Below are positions 10,875 to 22,700 of a stretch of DNA of 64,000 nt, piece after piece. How positions within the stretch are numbered: position 1 is the stretch's first letter; each line of letters starts with the position of its first letter. This DNA comes from Asterias amurensis (Eukaryota; Echinodermata; Asteroidea; Forcipulatida; Asteriidae): positions 741,891 to 805,890 of the forward strand of contig NC_092657.1 in NCBI RefSeq assembly GCF_032118995.1, written 5' to 3'. Below the pieces are notes generated by a model. The model ran no database searches and was not told the origin of the DNA. It saw only the letters and a list, made by a program, of their open reading frames with translations. The position numbers and the translations under genes were made by a program.

Positions 10875-12330
10875 TTTAAAACGTCTTGAACTTTTCTGTA
10901 GCGGGATTCGATCCCGAGACCTTTCGGTCCTCAGACCAGAGCCCTTCCACTGGGCCACTGGTCCTTCTTACCTTAATGTGTTCGAGTTTAATTTTAAACC
11001 TTCGTATGGACAATTTTAAATCAAAACTTTGTAAAAGAACACCCTGGATTCGAACCCCGTACCTTTGGGTGTAGAGTCCGGAGCCCTTCCACTGGGCCAC
11101 TGGTCCTTCTTACTAAATTGCGTTCGAGTTTAATTTTAAACCTTCGTATGACAAACTTTTAATTAAAACGTAGCAAAAGAACTCCCGGGTGTCGAACTCC
11201 GTACCTTTGGGTGTAGAGTCCGGAGCCCTTCCATTGGGCCACGTCTCCTCTTACTCAATTTGCGTTCGAGTTTAATGTTATACCTTAGAATGAACTTACT
11301 TTAAATCAAAACGTAGTAAAAAGAACACCCGGGAATCGAACTCCGTACCATTTGGTGTAGAGTCCGGAGCCCTTCCATTGAGACACGTCTCCTCTTACAT
11401 AATTTGCGTTCGAGTTTAATCTTATACCTTAGAATGAACTTACTTTAAATCAAAACGTAGTAAAAGAACACCCGTGAATCGAACTCCGTACCATTGGGTG
11501 TAGAGTCGGGAGCCCTTCCATTGAGCCACGTCTCCTCTTACTTCGGTTGCGTTCGAGTTTAATGCTATACCTTAGAATGAACAACTTTAAATCAAAACGT
11601 ATTATAGCTTATGCCTCCAACTCGCAAATTATTTACTAAGTGCAAAGCAAGGATTTCCCTATGCCATAGGGAACCGCGCAAACAAATGTTCCCAAGCGTA
11701 GAAAAAGAACACAGATCGGGATTCGAACCCCGTACCATTGGATGTAGAGTCCGGAGCCCTTCCATTGGGCCACTACTACTCTTACTTCGGTTGCGTTCGA
11801 GTTTAATGCTATACCTTAGAATGAACAACTTTAAATCAAAACTTATTTTAGCTTATGCCTCCCACTCGCAAATTATTTACCAAGTGTAAAGCAAGGATTT
11901 CCCTATGCCATAGGGAACCGCGCAAACCAATGTTCTTAAACGCAGAAAAAGAACACACACCGAGGCTCGAACCCAGCACCTTTACCTTCAGAATCCAGAG
12001 CTCTACCACTGGGCCACAGTACTTCTTGGTAAAAATGGGTTCGAGTTTAATTATAAACCTTAGAGTGGACAACTTTAAGTCAAAATGTATTGTAGCTTAT
12101 GCCTTCCACTCGCAAATCATTTATTATGTATAAAGCAAGGGTTTCCCTATGTCATTGGGTTCCGCTTAAACTAATGTTCTTTACGCGTAGAAAAAGGCAC
12201 AGGCCGGGGCTCGAACTCAGGACCTTTCCGTTCAGAATCCGGAGCTCTACCACTGGGCCACCGCTCTTCTTACGAACAATGGGTTCGAGTTTAAATATAA
12301 ACCTTAGAGTGGAAAACTTTAAACCAAACG
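10875..12330 (-). repeat. Array of eight tRNA-like modules (142- and 245-bp periods)
   Basis: On the minus strand each module has an A-box-like TGGCCCAGTGGAAGG and a B-box-like GGGTTCGAATCC. B boxes lie near 10905, 11049, 11190, 11333, 11475, 11719, 11962 and 12210. The first spacings are about 142-144 bp; from the fifth on they are about 244-248 bp because each module is followed by one AACTCGCAAATTATTTACTA unit. Two are perfect B boxes, the others have one or two changes. No module forms a full cloverleaf, so these are SINE-like, not tRNA genes. Confidence 0.75.
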
Positions 12331-12429
12331 TAGAAAGCGGGTGCCTTCCACTCGCACGTTATTGTGTGTTACAAGGAATTCCCTATGCCATAGTACCCCA
12401 GGTAATGTAAAGATTGGGACTGGGTACAA

Positions 12430-13470
12430 CAGAGTTGAAGCATGTACACATTTGACGGTGTTTGGGATAAATAAAATGCACGGGACTTAAACGAGAATAT
12501 TTAACTGATAAAAATATCAGCGATTGAAAAAAGTATCTAAAAGCGGTGAAAATCGAGCGGGGGCATATCCAAGCTGAGAGCGTTATGTGGTCAACAAAAC
12601 AATATATTATTTTAATTATGTAACAAATTCAGAATTTTCTTGATAATCTAAGTAATTGACTGTAAGACACTGCACGGATTCTTCTTTATGTATTTTGTTA
12701 TTTAGTGTTTAATACTCGAGTTTCTACATTTTACATTAAACTGCTCTTTAAATCAACAGACAAATAAAACAGACAAATTGACTCGTACAAATTTAAGCAG
12801 CGATAACAGTGGGTACACAATTTTATTTAAATCATTACAATAATTAAAACGTCAAGTGTATATAATTGTGTGGTTGTGTAAATAATACAAACGTTAACAA
12901 TATTACCGATGTTATTATTTTTCATTATTATTGATGTAAAATAGGCTATGTACATGTACACGTCTGCAGTGAATAGTTTAATAAAATAAGAGAAATCCCT
13001 GAATAATCAACGAGAAAACAACAACATTTACTGAATGACAGAGAATTTAATAGGGAGCGATATTAACGCACCATCACCCAACGTGTTAGTTCGGATATAA
13101 CGACGACCATACAAAGCATACCATGATAGCTAGTAGAAACATAAATCATCGACATTGCTAATTCCAGTATTCTTAGAGGATTTGAAGACTTATTATTGAA
13201 TCAGAATAAACAAGTATACATTAGTCTTGCCTGAACAGTTCCCTGTAGATTAAAATCACGTCGAAATGCTCTAAATATCGTCCACTGAGACAGCCAGTGT
13301 CAACTGCATGCTTGGAGACCATTTTGAAAACACGTGTACGCGGCATATTGCTAGGTACGAAGCATAGGTTACAAGACCAACTATGTGGTACCCGACTATC
13401 CGTTTTCTTGTCCCAATATCTTGGTTACCTCTTGATAGATAAAGGAGTGTCTCAAAAAAAGAGATTAAAA
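12430..13470. other. AT-rich intergenic DNA, no feature seen
   Basis: Nothing in this kilobase resembles a gene, a known repeat of the window or an RNA. It is one of the few stretches here without repeat landmarks. The longest open frame is about 60 codons and shows no recognisable domain. Confidence 0.4.
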
Positions 13471-13477
13471 TTAATAG

Positions 13478-15262
13478 TTTAGACCCATCCTATTGTTCCA
13501 GCAACCTGCAACTTGGAGACTGTCTTTTACACGTGAAGAACTTCCTTTGGTTAAATTTTGAAGCAAATCGGAGGGAAAACATTTCCGAGGGTGAAAAAAC
13601 GTCAAGCTTACCCTTGTCGTTTTTTAAAAAATCGGCCGAAATTTTTGTTTTCCAAATCGCCTGAAATTTCATACCTAGGTGTAATTGGGGTTGAGGAGCA
13701 GGAAAACCTTGGTTTTAGTCGTCTACGATTGCTACTTTTTGAGATAATGCCTCAATTTGGATATAACGACGGTTTAAAATCAGGACTCAAATGAATGTTT
13801 GAGACCCATCTTATTATTTCGGCAACCTGTAACTTGGAGACTGTCTTTTACACATGAAGAACTTCCCTCGGTTAAATTTTGAAGCAAATCGAAGAGAAAA
13901 GATTTCCGAGGGTGAAAAAACGTCAAGCTTACCTACCCCGTTGTCGTTTTTTCAAAAATCGGCCGAAATTTTTGTTTTCCAAATCGCCTGAAATTTCACA
14001 TATAGGTGTAATAGAGGGCGCGGAGCAAGAAAATCTTGGTTTTAGTCGTCTACGATGGCTACTTTTTGAGATAATGCCTTATTTCGGATAGTACGACGGT
14101 TTAAAATCAGGACTAAAATGAACATTTGAGACCCCTCCTATTGTTTCAGCAACCTGTAACTTGCAGACTGTCTTTTACACATGAAGAACTTCCTTCGGTT
14201 AAATTTTGAAGCAAATCGGAGAGAAAGGATTTCCGAGGGTGAAAAAACGTTAAGCTTACCCCCTTGTCGTTTTTTCAAAAATCAGCCGATATTTTTGTTT
14301 TCCAAATCGCCTGAAATTTCACATATAGGTGTAATAGAGGGCAAGGAGCAAGAAAATCTTGGTTTTAGTCGTCTACGATGGCTACTTTTTGAGATAATGC
14401 CTTAATTCGGATATAACGACGGTTTAAAATCAGGACTAAAATGAATAAATTGAGACCCATCCTATTGTTTCAGCAACCTGTAACTTGGAGACTGTCTTTT
14501 ACACATGTCGAACTTCCTTCGGTTAAATTTTGAAGCAAATCGGAGAGAAAAGATTTCCGAGGGTGAAAAAACGTCAAGCTTACCCCCTTGTCGTTTTTTC
14601 AAAAATCGGCCGAAATTTTTGTTTTCCAAATCGCCTGAAATTTCACATATAGGTGTAATAGAGGGCGTGGAGCAGGAAAATCTTGGTTTTAGTCGTCTCC
14701 GATGGCAACTTTTTGAGATAATGCCTTAATTCGGATATAACGACGGTTTAAAATCAGGACTAAAATGAACATTTGAGACCCCTCCTATTATTTCGGCAAC
14801 CTGTTACCTGGAGACTGTCTTTTACACATGAAGAACTTCCTTCGTTTAAATTTTGAAGCAAATCGGAGAGAAAAGATTTCCGAGGGTGAAAAAACGTCAA
14901 GCTCCCCCTTGTCGTTTTTCAAAAACCGACCGAAATTTTTGTTTTCCAAATCTTGGGTTTAGTCGTCTTCGATGGCTACTTTTTGAGATAATGCCTTAAT
15001 TCGGATAGTACGACGGTTTAAAATCAGGACTAAAATTATTATTTGAGACCCATCTTATTAGGACGAGGAGCAGGAAAATCTTGGTTTTTAGTCGTCTTCT
15101 ATGGCTATAACGACGGTTTAAAATCAGGATTAAAATGAATTAGACCCATCCTATTGTTCCAGCAACCTGTAACTTGGAGACTGTCTTATACACATTAAGA
15201 CATTTTCGAGGGTTATACCCCTTGTCGTTTTTCAACAATTCGGCCGATTTGTAAGAAAACAA
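13478..15262. repeat. Satellite array, ~324-bp unit, seven copies
   Basis: Units start near 13480, 13801, 14128, 14452, 14775, 15045 and 15140 (spacings 321, 327, 324, 323, then two units shortened by deletion). Each begins GAGACCCATCCTATTGTTYC and contains GAAGCAAATCGGAGAGAAA, TCGGCCGAAATTTTTGTTTT and GGATATAACGACGG. The 74-aa ORFs repeated in it follow the repeat and are not conserved as proteins between old and young copies. Confidence 0.93.
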
Positions 15263-15430
15263 AATGTGGCCGATTTTTCAAAATTTAATCAAAGGCTAAC
15301 TTTGTTTTAGTAGAAATTGCAAAACTTACCATTAATTTGAATTTCGGTCAAAACCTGCAAGGCTTTGAACACAAGGGTAAACCTTGACTTTTGTTTTTAC
15401 TCAAAATCTATTAAGATTAAGCCTTGCAGT
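15262..15430. repeat. Right inverted copy of the 7693-7825 segment
   Basis: The reverse complement of 15290-15420 runs TAGATTTTGAGTAAAAA, then CCCTTGTGTTCAAAGCCTTG and TTTTGACCGAAATTCAAAT, which matches 7693-7800 closely. The satellite-rich block is thus bracketed by inverted copies about 7.5 kb apart. Confidence 0.7.
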
Positions 15431-16350
15431 TTTGCCTAAATACAAATAGACAAAGAAATAAAAACGTCCCCCAACCTCGCCGCCCTCGTCCTCAGAAGAC
15501 AAAAATAAGACAATTCAAAGTTCATTTAAAGACGGCAAAACTGGAGTTTCTTTTTATTCGCCCTTTACCTTCCGTTTGGGATCAATCAATCAATCAATCA
15601 AACAACATTTATTTCCATACAAACACAATATTCAAATACAAACTATATGAATTTACAAGACTGAAAACTGTATGGAGGTATGGCCCATTAAAGCAAAGCT
15701 TGTAGGCTGGGCTGCCTTTACAAAACAATGGAAAGTAATATCAATATTTTTGCCAGGCCTAGACCAAAGGTTGCACTCTCAGTCCCGATAATTGTGCCGC
15801 ATTTCAGAGCTGTTTTAAGCAGAGAACATTGCTTAACAATTTCCAGCTATTAAGCACAAATGAACATGACACCAGTCACAGATGGTATTTTTGCTAGCAA
15901 CTGTATTCTGTGATTTTTTTTCAAGATGCTTAGCTACTTAGTGTACTTGAGCATGGGCAGTCGCTACAGCAGTTCCATTGATAAAACCTGAACACTTTAA
16001 AACTTTGTTGTTTCATGCACACCTCAAATGTTTAACTCTATTGGTCACTTCTCCCATAATGTTCCACCCCCCCCCCCCTCTCAAATTATTTTACTCATTT
16101 TCATACTAGCAACAGCTTTCCATTGCTTGCTACCAAATACATTTTTATGCTAACAATTATTTTGAGAAATTTACTCCAAATGTGTCCCGTGCTTTTAAGG
16201 GTAAACATATTTCACTGATACAATTAGGCAGCCAGCTTAGTGCAAGAAGGTTAGCATGCTTATTCAAGTTATATAATGGAAAGCACACAAGCTCAATTAA
16301 TTGCCCATGAAGCAGCTAAATAATATTGGTCAATGAGTGGGCACAAGTTG
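15430..16350. other. Intergenic; weak repeat similarity only
   Basis: Contains a short (AATC)n run at 15581-15600, a diverged GGGCCCAATT-family remnant around 15800-15960 and a poly-C tract at 16066-16079. No gene or RNA is recognised. Confidence 0.4.
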
Positions 16351-16357
16351 CTAGAAT

Positions 16358-16592
16358 GGATGTATTCGATTAGTTTCCCGGGTCGACCCTGCAGTGCTCA
16401 TTAGGGTGAGCCCCTGACAAGAGCTAATCGAATGTTCACAATCGCCCTCTCGTGGTGACGTCATGCACCTCGGGCCAGTCCCACAAGCAGGGCACTGGGG
16501 GCTGACTCGGGTGAGCCCCTGGAATGACACCAATATTCGAACGTAACAAGGCCAGACCGGGGTCATCCCAGGGAAGCTAATCGAACGCACCC
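16358..16592. mobile_element. MITE, GGGTGCGTTCG family, copy 2
   Basis: Left end GGATGTATTCGATTAGTTTC, right end GAAGCTAATCGAACGCACCC; the interior matches 4332-4573 throughout. Ends differ slightly between copies, which argues against recent movement. Confidence 0.8.
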
Positions 16593-16756
16593 AGTATAAG
16601 ATGTAAAAGACCTCTTTTAAAATTAAAAACAGAAATCTCATGTGTTTGTGATTCAGTAACTATGTACACTGTTAAAACTGTAAACATTGGTTGCAGGATT
16701 TTTGTTGACCGTGTAGAAGACAATATAGTACTTATAAATCATTGTGAAATCAGCAT

Positions 16757-17310
16757 TTAGCTTGGTAGGATTCGAACCCAGAACCATGTGATTGCAACTC
16801 CTCCAGTCTTACCAGTGAACAACAGTTAGCTTGGTAGGATTTGAACCTACAACCTTGTGATTGCAAGTCCTGCAGTCTAACCACTGGACCACAGTTAGCT
16901 TGGTAGGATTCGAACCTACAACCTTGTGATTGCAAGTCCTGCATTCCAACCACTGGGCCACGGTTAGCTTGGTAGGATTCGAACCTACAACCTTGTGATT
17001 GCAAGTCCTGCAGTCTAACCACTGAACCACAGTTAGCGTGGTAGGATTCAAACCCACAACCTTGTGATTGCAAGTCCTGCAGTCTAACCACTGGACCACG
17101 GTTAGCTTGGTAGGATTGGAACCCACATCCTTGTGATTGCAAGTCCTGCAGTCTAACCACTGGACCACAGTTAGCTTGGTAGGATTCAAACCCACAACCT
17201 TGTGATTGCAAGTCCTGCAGTCCTACCACTGAACTACAGTTAGCTTAGTAGGATTCGAACCCATAACCTTGTGGAAAGCAAGTCCTGAATGCAGTCTAAC
17301 CACTAGACAC
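16757..17310 (-). repeat. Tandem array of eight 69-bp tRNA-like SINE units
   Basis: The motif CTTGGTAGGATTCGAAC starts at 16761, 16830, 16899, 16968, 17037, 17106, 17175 and 17244: seven successive spacings of exactly 69 bp. On the minus strand each unit has A-box-like TGGTCCAGTGGTTAGAC, a CTTGCAATC anticodon-like loop and a B box; units 1, 3, 4 and 8 keep a perfect GGTTCGAATCC. Since 69 is divisible by three, two minus frames stay open (159 and 128 codons) and give [20 protein letters not shown]-type repeats, a familiar spurious protein prediction from this SINE. Confidence 0.93.
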
Positions 17311-17332
17311 AAGGGTGGACCAGGACCCAATT

Positions 17333-17521
17333 TCATAAAGCTGTTTAAGCAGAAAATATTGCTAAAAAAATTTCTGCTTAGCATAAATCAGCAGGATACC
17401 AGTCACAAATTGTACAATTGACACGGTAGTTTGGCTGGTAACCCTGTTCTGGTAAGTATGACTTTGTTGTGCTTAGCTACTTTTTGTGCAAGCTTTAAGC
17501 AGCTCTTTGAAATTGGGCCCA
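17333..17521. mobile_element. MITE, GGGCCCAATTTCAT family
   Basis: Inverted ends GGACCCAATTTCATAAAGCT and GCTCTTTGAAATTGGGCCC, interior with repeated GCTTAG motifs and ACCAGTCACA. The 115-aa plus-strand ORF that begins inside it has no recognisable domain. Confidence 0.7.
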
Positions 17522-18000
17522 GGTCGTTGTCCCAAGTTGTATCGATCAGAATCAACAAATATACAGAAAATCTTAAAGATAATCGCGCAAAAAACTTAAC
17601 AACGAACCCCATCAAAAATGACTGGATTATAAATTTTACACGATATAATACAAAGGTATATTTGGGGGTCAGAGAAGCCATTAAACTTGATCTCATAATG
17701 TTACCGTGGCTTCAAGTTCATAACTTTGACAAAACTTTAGTTTTTACAAACCGGTTTTTAAAAACACAGCACCATTAAGTCTTAAAAACATATTATCTTA
17801 TACATTTTAAATATTTCAAAACCCCAAACATGAACTCAGTTAACTAGAGTTTTGTTACTGTTTCTATCAATGCTTTTTAATTACAATATATACAAAAGTG
17901 GACGGAATGATACTGGAAGTTCAATACAAGATACCAAAATTATCAAAAAGGTAAATAGATTTTAATTTTTGGGACTGTAACAGATCAAATAAATCAACAT
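17522..18000. other. AT-rich intergenic DNA, nothing recognised
   Basis: No gene, RNA or repeat could be assigned. Confidence 0.4.
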
Positions 18001-18558
18001 TAGGGAGGTTTTACATGCATGGGAACGGATACGGTTAGTGCGACGGAATCGCATCATTATGACGCCATACGCTACTCACTATCTGCTCTACGCGCCTGCA
18101 CCATTGATATCCCGATAGTGGAGTTTGTGTGCAGGATAAGCTTGGGCGGTCCCTTCGGTTACCCGGTTCTACCCGGTTCCAAATTGAAAACCGGACTTGC
18201 GGTTCCACTCTTCTGTGGAACCGGGTACCCGCTTTTGACGGTTCCGATTTTAAAAGACCGAGTCCCAATTATAAAAGGCTCTGTGGAGCCGATCCTGCGA
18301 CGAACCGGCTCTAGAAATTGAGGCTTGATGTTGAAAGCGGTGACCGCAGATTCAGTGTGCAAAGGCTTCAAGCCGACATGAGTATCAACTATCACATGTG
18401 GCTGCATTCACAGTGCACACACATAGGCATCTTCTACAACCACCACATGTATGCATGTACATGTCATGCATATACATGTACATGTATAGACAGCACGTTG
18501 TGATTGGCTGCCGATATATCCATATTCATAAAAGCTTGCCCCATGCACAAAACACACA

Positions 18559-18612
18559 GTGCTGTATGTATGTATGTATGTATGTATGTATGTATGTATG
18601 TATGTATGTACA
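18559..18612. repeat. Microsatellite (TGTA)n
   Basis: About thirteen TGTA units without interruption. All four-base-shifted ORFs across it are artefacts. Confidence 0.95.
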
Positions 18613-18655
18613 GGATGTACAGGCATAGTACACTTGTATGTACAGAGACGACACA

Positions 18656-18725
18656 CTGCATGCACTACGGATGTACTGCACTACGGATGTACTGCACTAC
18701 GGATGTACTACACTACGGACATACT
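18656..18725. repeat. Minisatellite, 15-bp unit CACTACGGATGTACTG
   Basis: About four copies of a 15-16-bp unit follow the (TGTA)n run inside the nested element. Confidence 0.8.
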
Positions 18726-19180
18726 GCTACACAACGATCGTACTGCCGGCTAAATCAAAGACTTGTTTAAATGCAGGGAAAATAGGTGCTCTGTGGCACG
18801 ATGTCTGATCATTGGGGTGGGTATTCTGGTATTTTCTTTAAAAATAGATCGGCTCCAATTGTGTGTGTTTGAGCTCGGAACCGATGTCTGATTAACTTGG
18901 TTATTTTCAGTTAAAATAGATCGGCTCAATTGTGTATGTGTGAGCTCGGGACGGGTGGCTTATGTTTTATATTGAATTGGAACCGGGTATGTCTCAGAAC
19001 CGAGCTTTTTTTCGGAACCGGAACCGAGCCCCAAATTTCTGGAACCGCCCAAGCTTAGTGCAGGACCGAACAGATACAGATACGTGCAGTCGACACTGAT
19101 ATCCTGCTTGCTACACATTAGGTTACAGATAGCTAAACGTATGCGTATGCGTCTCCATTCACGTGCGAAACCTCCCTAGT

Positions 19181-19709
19181 ATATTATCGGGCCAGTATTT
19201 GCCAATTTCAACTCATTGAAAAAGAACAGTATAGATTACCTCTGTCATTCGACCGTTTATTTGATTTCTTAAATGTTGGGTTGATTTGGTTTTAGTCAGT
19301 GTAATGCTGACTTACAAGCACAAAATACCTTATGCATTGACGCCATGCAGCCGCCATCTTAGATGTAAAACGGTGACGAAACAATCAAAACACACAGATT
19401 TGTTCGCGCGGTGCACAGTAGTGCCCAATGAACAACCTCCTTTTGACCTCTAGGTGAGGGCGCCCTGAACGCAAGGTCTATTATCAAGTAAGATACAATA
19501 GAAGTGAAAGTCTCAGCTTAATACAGTGCCTACTTTGGGAGAAAAAAGCAACAAAATGTCACAGTTTTTTCACACAAATATAAAATCCATCCATGTTTAG
19601 CAAAGTGACAGCGGGTACCAACCACATCTCTGGCCGCACCATTCACAACTGGACACCAACTCTCTGATGAAGATGCTATTAAGTAGGTACCTGTTACCAT
19701 GATAACGCA
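19181..19709 (-). other. Presumed 3' UTR of DNAAF1
   Basis: Lies between the DNAAF1 stop codon and the nested elements. It contains a minus-strand AATAAA at 19261-19256, giving a 3' UTR of roughly 450 nt. No other gene is seen. Confidence 0.5.
19256..19261 (-). terminator. Candidate DNAAF1 polyadenylation signal
   Basis: Minus-strand AATAAA (plus-strand TTTATT) about 450 nt past the stop codon, with no earlier canonical signal found. Confidence 0.45.
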
Positions 19710-22700
19710 TCACTGTGGAGGATCAGGTCGTTCTAAGGTTGATCCAGCGTTTGCTGCTAGCTCCCATATCTTCTCCTCGGTGGTCTTCTCTGCTGGAAAA
19801 CAAAATAAAAATTAAAATTTAAGGAACATAAGTAAATCAAGTGAGTTCACAATATCGTTTGACACTCCTGTACGAGCAAGTGTTGAAGGGAAAGTGTTTT
19901 GTTTTTCGGTATACTCAATAAAATAACCTATGAAAACTTAATTTTTTCAAATGGTGGTAGCGTTTTTGAGATATTTCCAAAAATCCTGGGCGAATATGTC
20001 CACGGAAAGAGGAAAGGATCTTATAAGAATGCACAGTCTGAAAAGGGTCACTGCAGTATTGCTTCGCATTTTGTGGCATAAAAACTGTTTTTACATGACC
20101 ACATTATTTCAAAGTGAAATGTTTCTCAAAAAGTTTTGTACTATCAAAAGCTGCCATAGGCTTCTAACCAAAAGTTTTTATTGCCAACAATTTTAAGAGT
20201 AACTACCAAAAATATACCTTCCCTTTAGACAACTCAAATCATGTCATTATCATTTATCTTTATTTCTAAGACCACTTAAATGTGCTTTCCTATGACTGAG
20301 AAAGGCATCAGGCCTAAAGCCTTTCTCAGATTCAAATATTTTAGTGAGAAATAACCTCCTTCTCAAAAATTATGTTTCTTGCAGAGGGAGTATTTTCTCA
20401 CAATGTTTTATACTGCCAACATCTCTCTATTGCTCGGTAACTTTCTATGCTTACAATATTTTGAGTAATTACAGAACGTGTCCAGCCGTCGATTTCACCA
20501 AACTCTTCCTAAATTAGGATTAATCTTAGGACTTAGGACGAGTTACCTTCCACATCCATAGACGATAGGACACAGTGAACCTATCCTAAGTTAGGACAAG
20601 TTACTCCTGAGTTACTCGTCATAACTTGAGATAGGATTAATCAAAGCGTTTCATGAAATTGGCTGCAGTGCCTTTAAGAAAAAAGTAGACTTTGAGTCTA
20701 CAAAAAATGTGAAACTTATCGTACCTTTGCTTTTGTCGGATTCTTCCTGCTCTTTTCTTTTCTTCTCGTTCTCGAGGACCTCCCAGCTGTTTGGAATTCT
20801 GGCTCCAAATTTCTTGAGCTCATCGATGAGACTCGGTGCTTCGGCTTTTGTCTTGTTAGATTCAAATATTTCTTGAATCAAAGGAATCTTATTGGATGCT
20901 CCTGATGATGATGTCATTGATTCCACATCTTCTGATTGGTCCATTAAGTCTGACTTTGATGGGTTGGTTTCTTGAATCAAAGGATGTGATTGGTCGTCGG
21001 GCTCTTCATCATCCATCAGTAAGGATGAATTTGATTGGTCGGTAATCTTAGCGGAGCTCAGGGATTGGTTGATTTCTTCAATGATTATTTTTCCTCTTGG
21101 TTGCTCGACTGATGTCACTTCTTCGATGAGCATTTTTCTCGGAGCAGCAGGAGGGAGCATTTCTTCTGTGTCAAAGTCTTCAAGTTCTGGTAAATCCTGC
21201 ATTAAGGACAAAATGAACCAAATCTAAAGATGAACATTTTATCTTCATTTCTAGGGTCCTTCAGGGTCGTGTCACGAGAGGCAATTTACAGCCAACCAGT
21301 CCAACCAGGCACATTTGAATGTTCACATATTTTTCGTGTGGATCATAAAGACATTTGTTTGAGAAGTTACTCATATGCTACGAAAATGGTCCTATAGCAC
21401 TGATGCACTGCAGTTGATTGCCTGCAAGCTGCATGTAAAAGTTGCCTCCTGTGACAAGGCCCTTACAGTTCAGAAAAAAACAACCATCAAACAAATCAAA
21501 GTTAGAAAATAGTTTTAGCTGCTGTGAACTGTTTACCAACCAAAAGGACCTATAGTATAAAAAGAACATAAAATCAATGACCCAACATTTCGTCCCTAGC
21601 AGAGTCTTTCTCAAAGGCTTAAAGGGTGGACACACACAGGCCTTGATAACAAGAACAAAATTGAGAACATTAAAACAATGCATGCCTTGATTGGTTGAAT
21701 AAGTGTGCACGTATTCTTCACAGAGCTATTCAACCAAAAGAATTCGTTTTCTTTGCGTCGTTATTGTTTTCGTTATCGCTGCAGTGTAACTAGCCCTTTA
21801 ATTGAGCCTTCAAGACAGACTCTACTAGGATCAGAATGTCAGGCTGTAGCTGTATCATCATGATCAAACCAGGGCCCAATTTCATTGGTCTGCTTACCAC
21901 AAGCAAAGAATTTGTGCTTACTGAAGTTGGGAATTCCGCACTTCTGTCAAGCATATTTTAGCAGGGAATTTTTGCTTTCTTCGCTTACAAAGCTAGCACA
22001 GAATTTCACCACTTTTACAGTAAGCAGAGAATGGTGATTGCAAAGCGCAGAATTCGGCCATCAGCAGAGCCATGATATTGGGACCAGGTCTGTGGCAGGT
22101 ATCATGAAAGAACTGTGGAACGGAGGGTACAACGATGTTGATATGGAAGGCACTCTTGAAGATACTGGAGTGCAGATCGGTTGGGGGATTTGTATGTCAG
22201 TTGAAGGAGTTTAAATTCGCGATTGGAGACCCGGGTAACCAATGAAGTGTACAAGGTAACGGGATAATATTTCGGTGGGGTGATATTTTGTTGTGATTTT
22301 TTTCGCGGGTTGGTGAGGGGGTGACAAGTCTCAAGACAACATCCACATATCTTGAAATCTAACTTACATCAATATTAATCTTCTCTTCTCTGAGGTCGAT
22401 GGTCTCAATGTCATCCTCTTCATATAATTCCGTTGTGAAGATCTTCTTCTGGTCCTTGGTGTCTCCTAAAAACATTCAAAGGAACATTAGATTTAAGTGT
22501 TATTTATGAATATAATATATTTCTGGTAATAAAACCAAGGAGGCCGCAAAGTGAACTTAAGTAAATGGTGTTTGAAGCTTTGCATGGTGTGGGGAATAAG
22601 AGTAACTATAAATATGACAAGTAAACTTACGGGTACAACCATGTTTAAAAACTCTATTGAGACCCGGTGTGGTCTCAACATCTCCTGAAGACAAGCAGAG

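Larger units (their letters stand above)
18001..19180. mobile_element. Nested inverted-repeat elements
   Basis: The outer element has ends TAGGGAGGTTTTACATGC and, inverted, GCACGTGAATGGAGACGC with CGAAACCTCCCTA at 19167-19179. Inside it, 18134-19060 has ends GATAAGCTTGGGCGGTCCC and GGAACCGCCCAAGCTTAG. The inner element is rich in CGGTTCC / GGAACCG words. In its middle are the microsatellite at 18559-18612 and minisatellite at 18656-18725. No transposase reading frame is seen. Confidence 0.65.

Noticed and set aside
10875-12330. True tRNA genes
   Set aside because: A and B boxes are present but acceptor and anticodon stems do not pair and the modules are tandem, so they are SINE-like.
13558-14729. 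A family of 74-aa proteins (SEGEKT...CRFFKN type)
   Set aside because: Four copies arise from satellite units; older units at 8740 and 9060 do not conserve the frame.
16750-17229. 159-aa and 128-aa minus-strand repeat proteins (SNPTKLT type)
   Set aside because: They follow from the 69-bp tRNA-like array; the same peptides are known artefacts of this kind of SINE.
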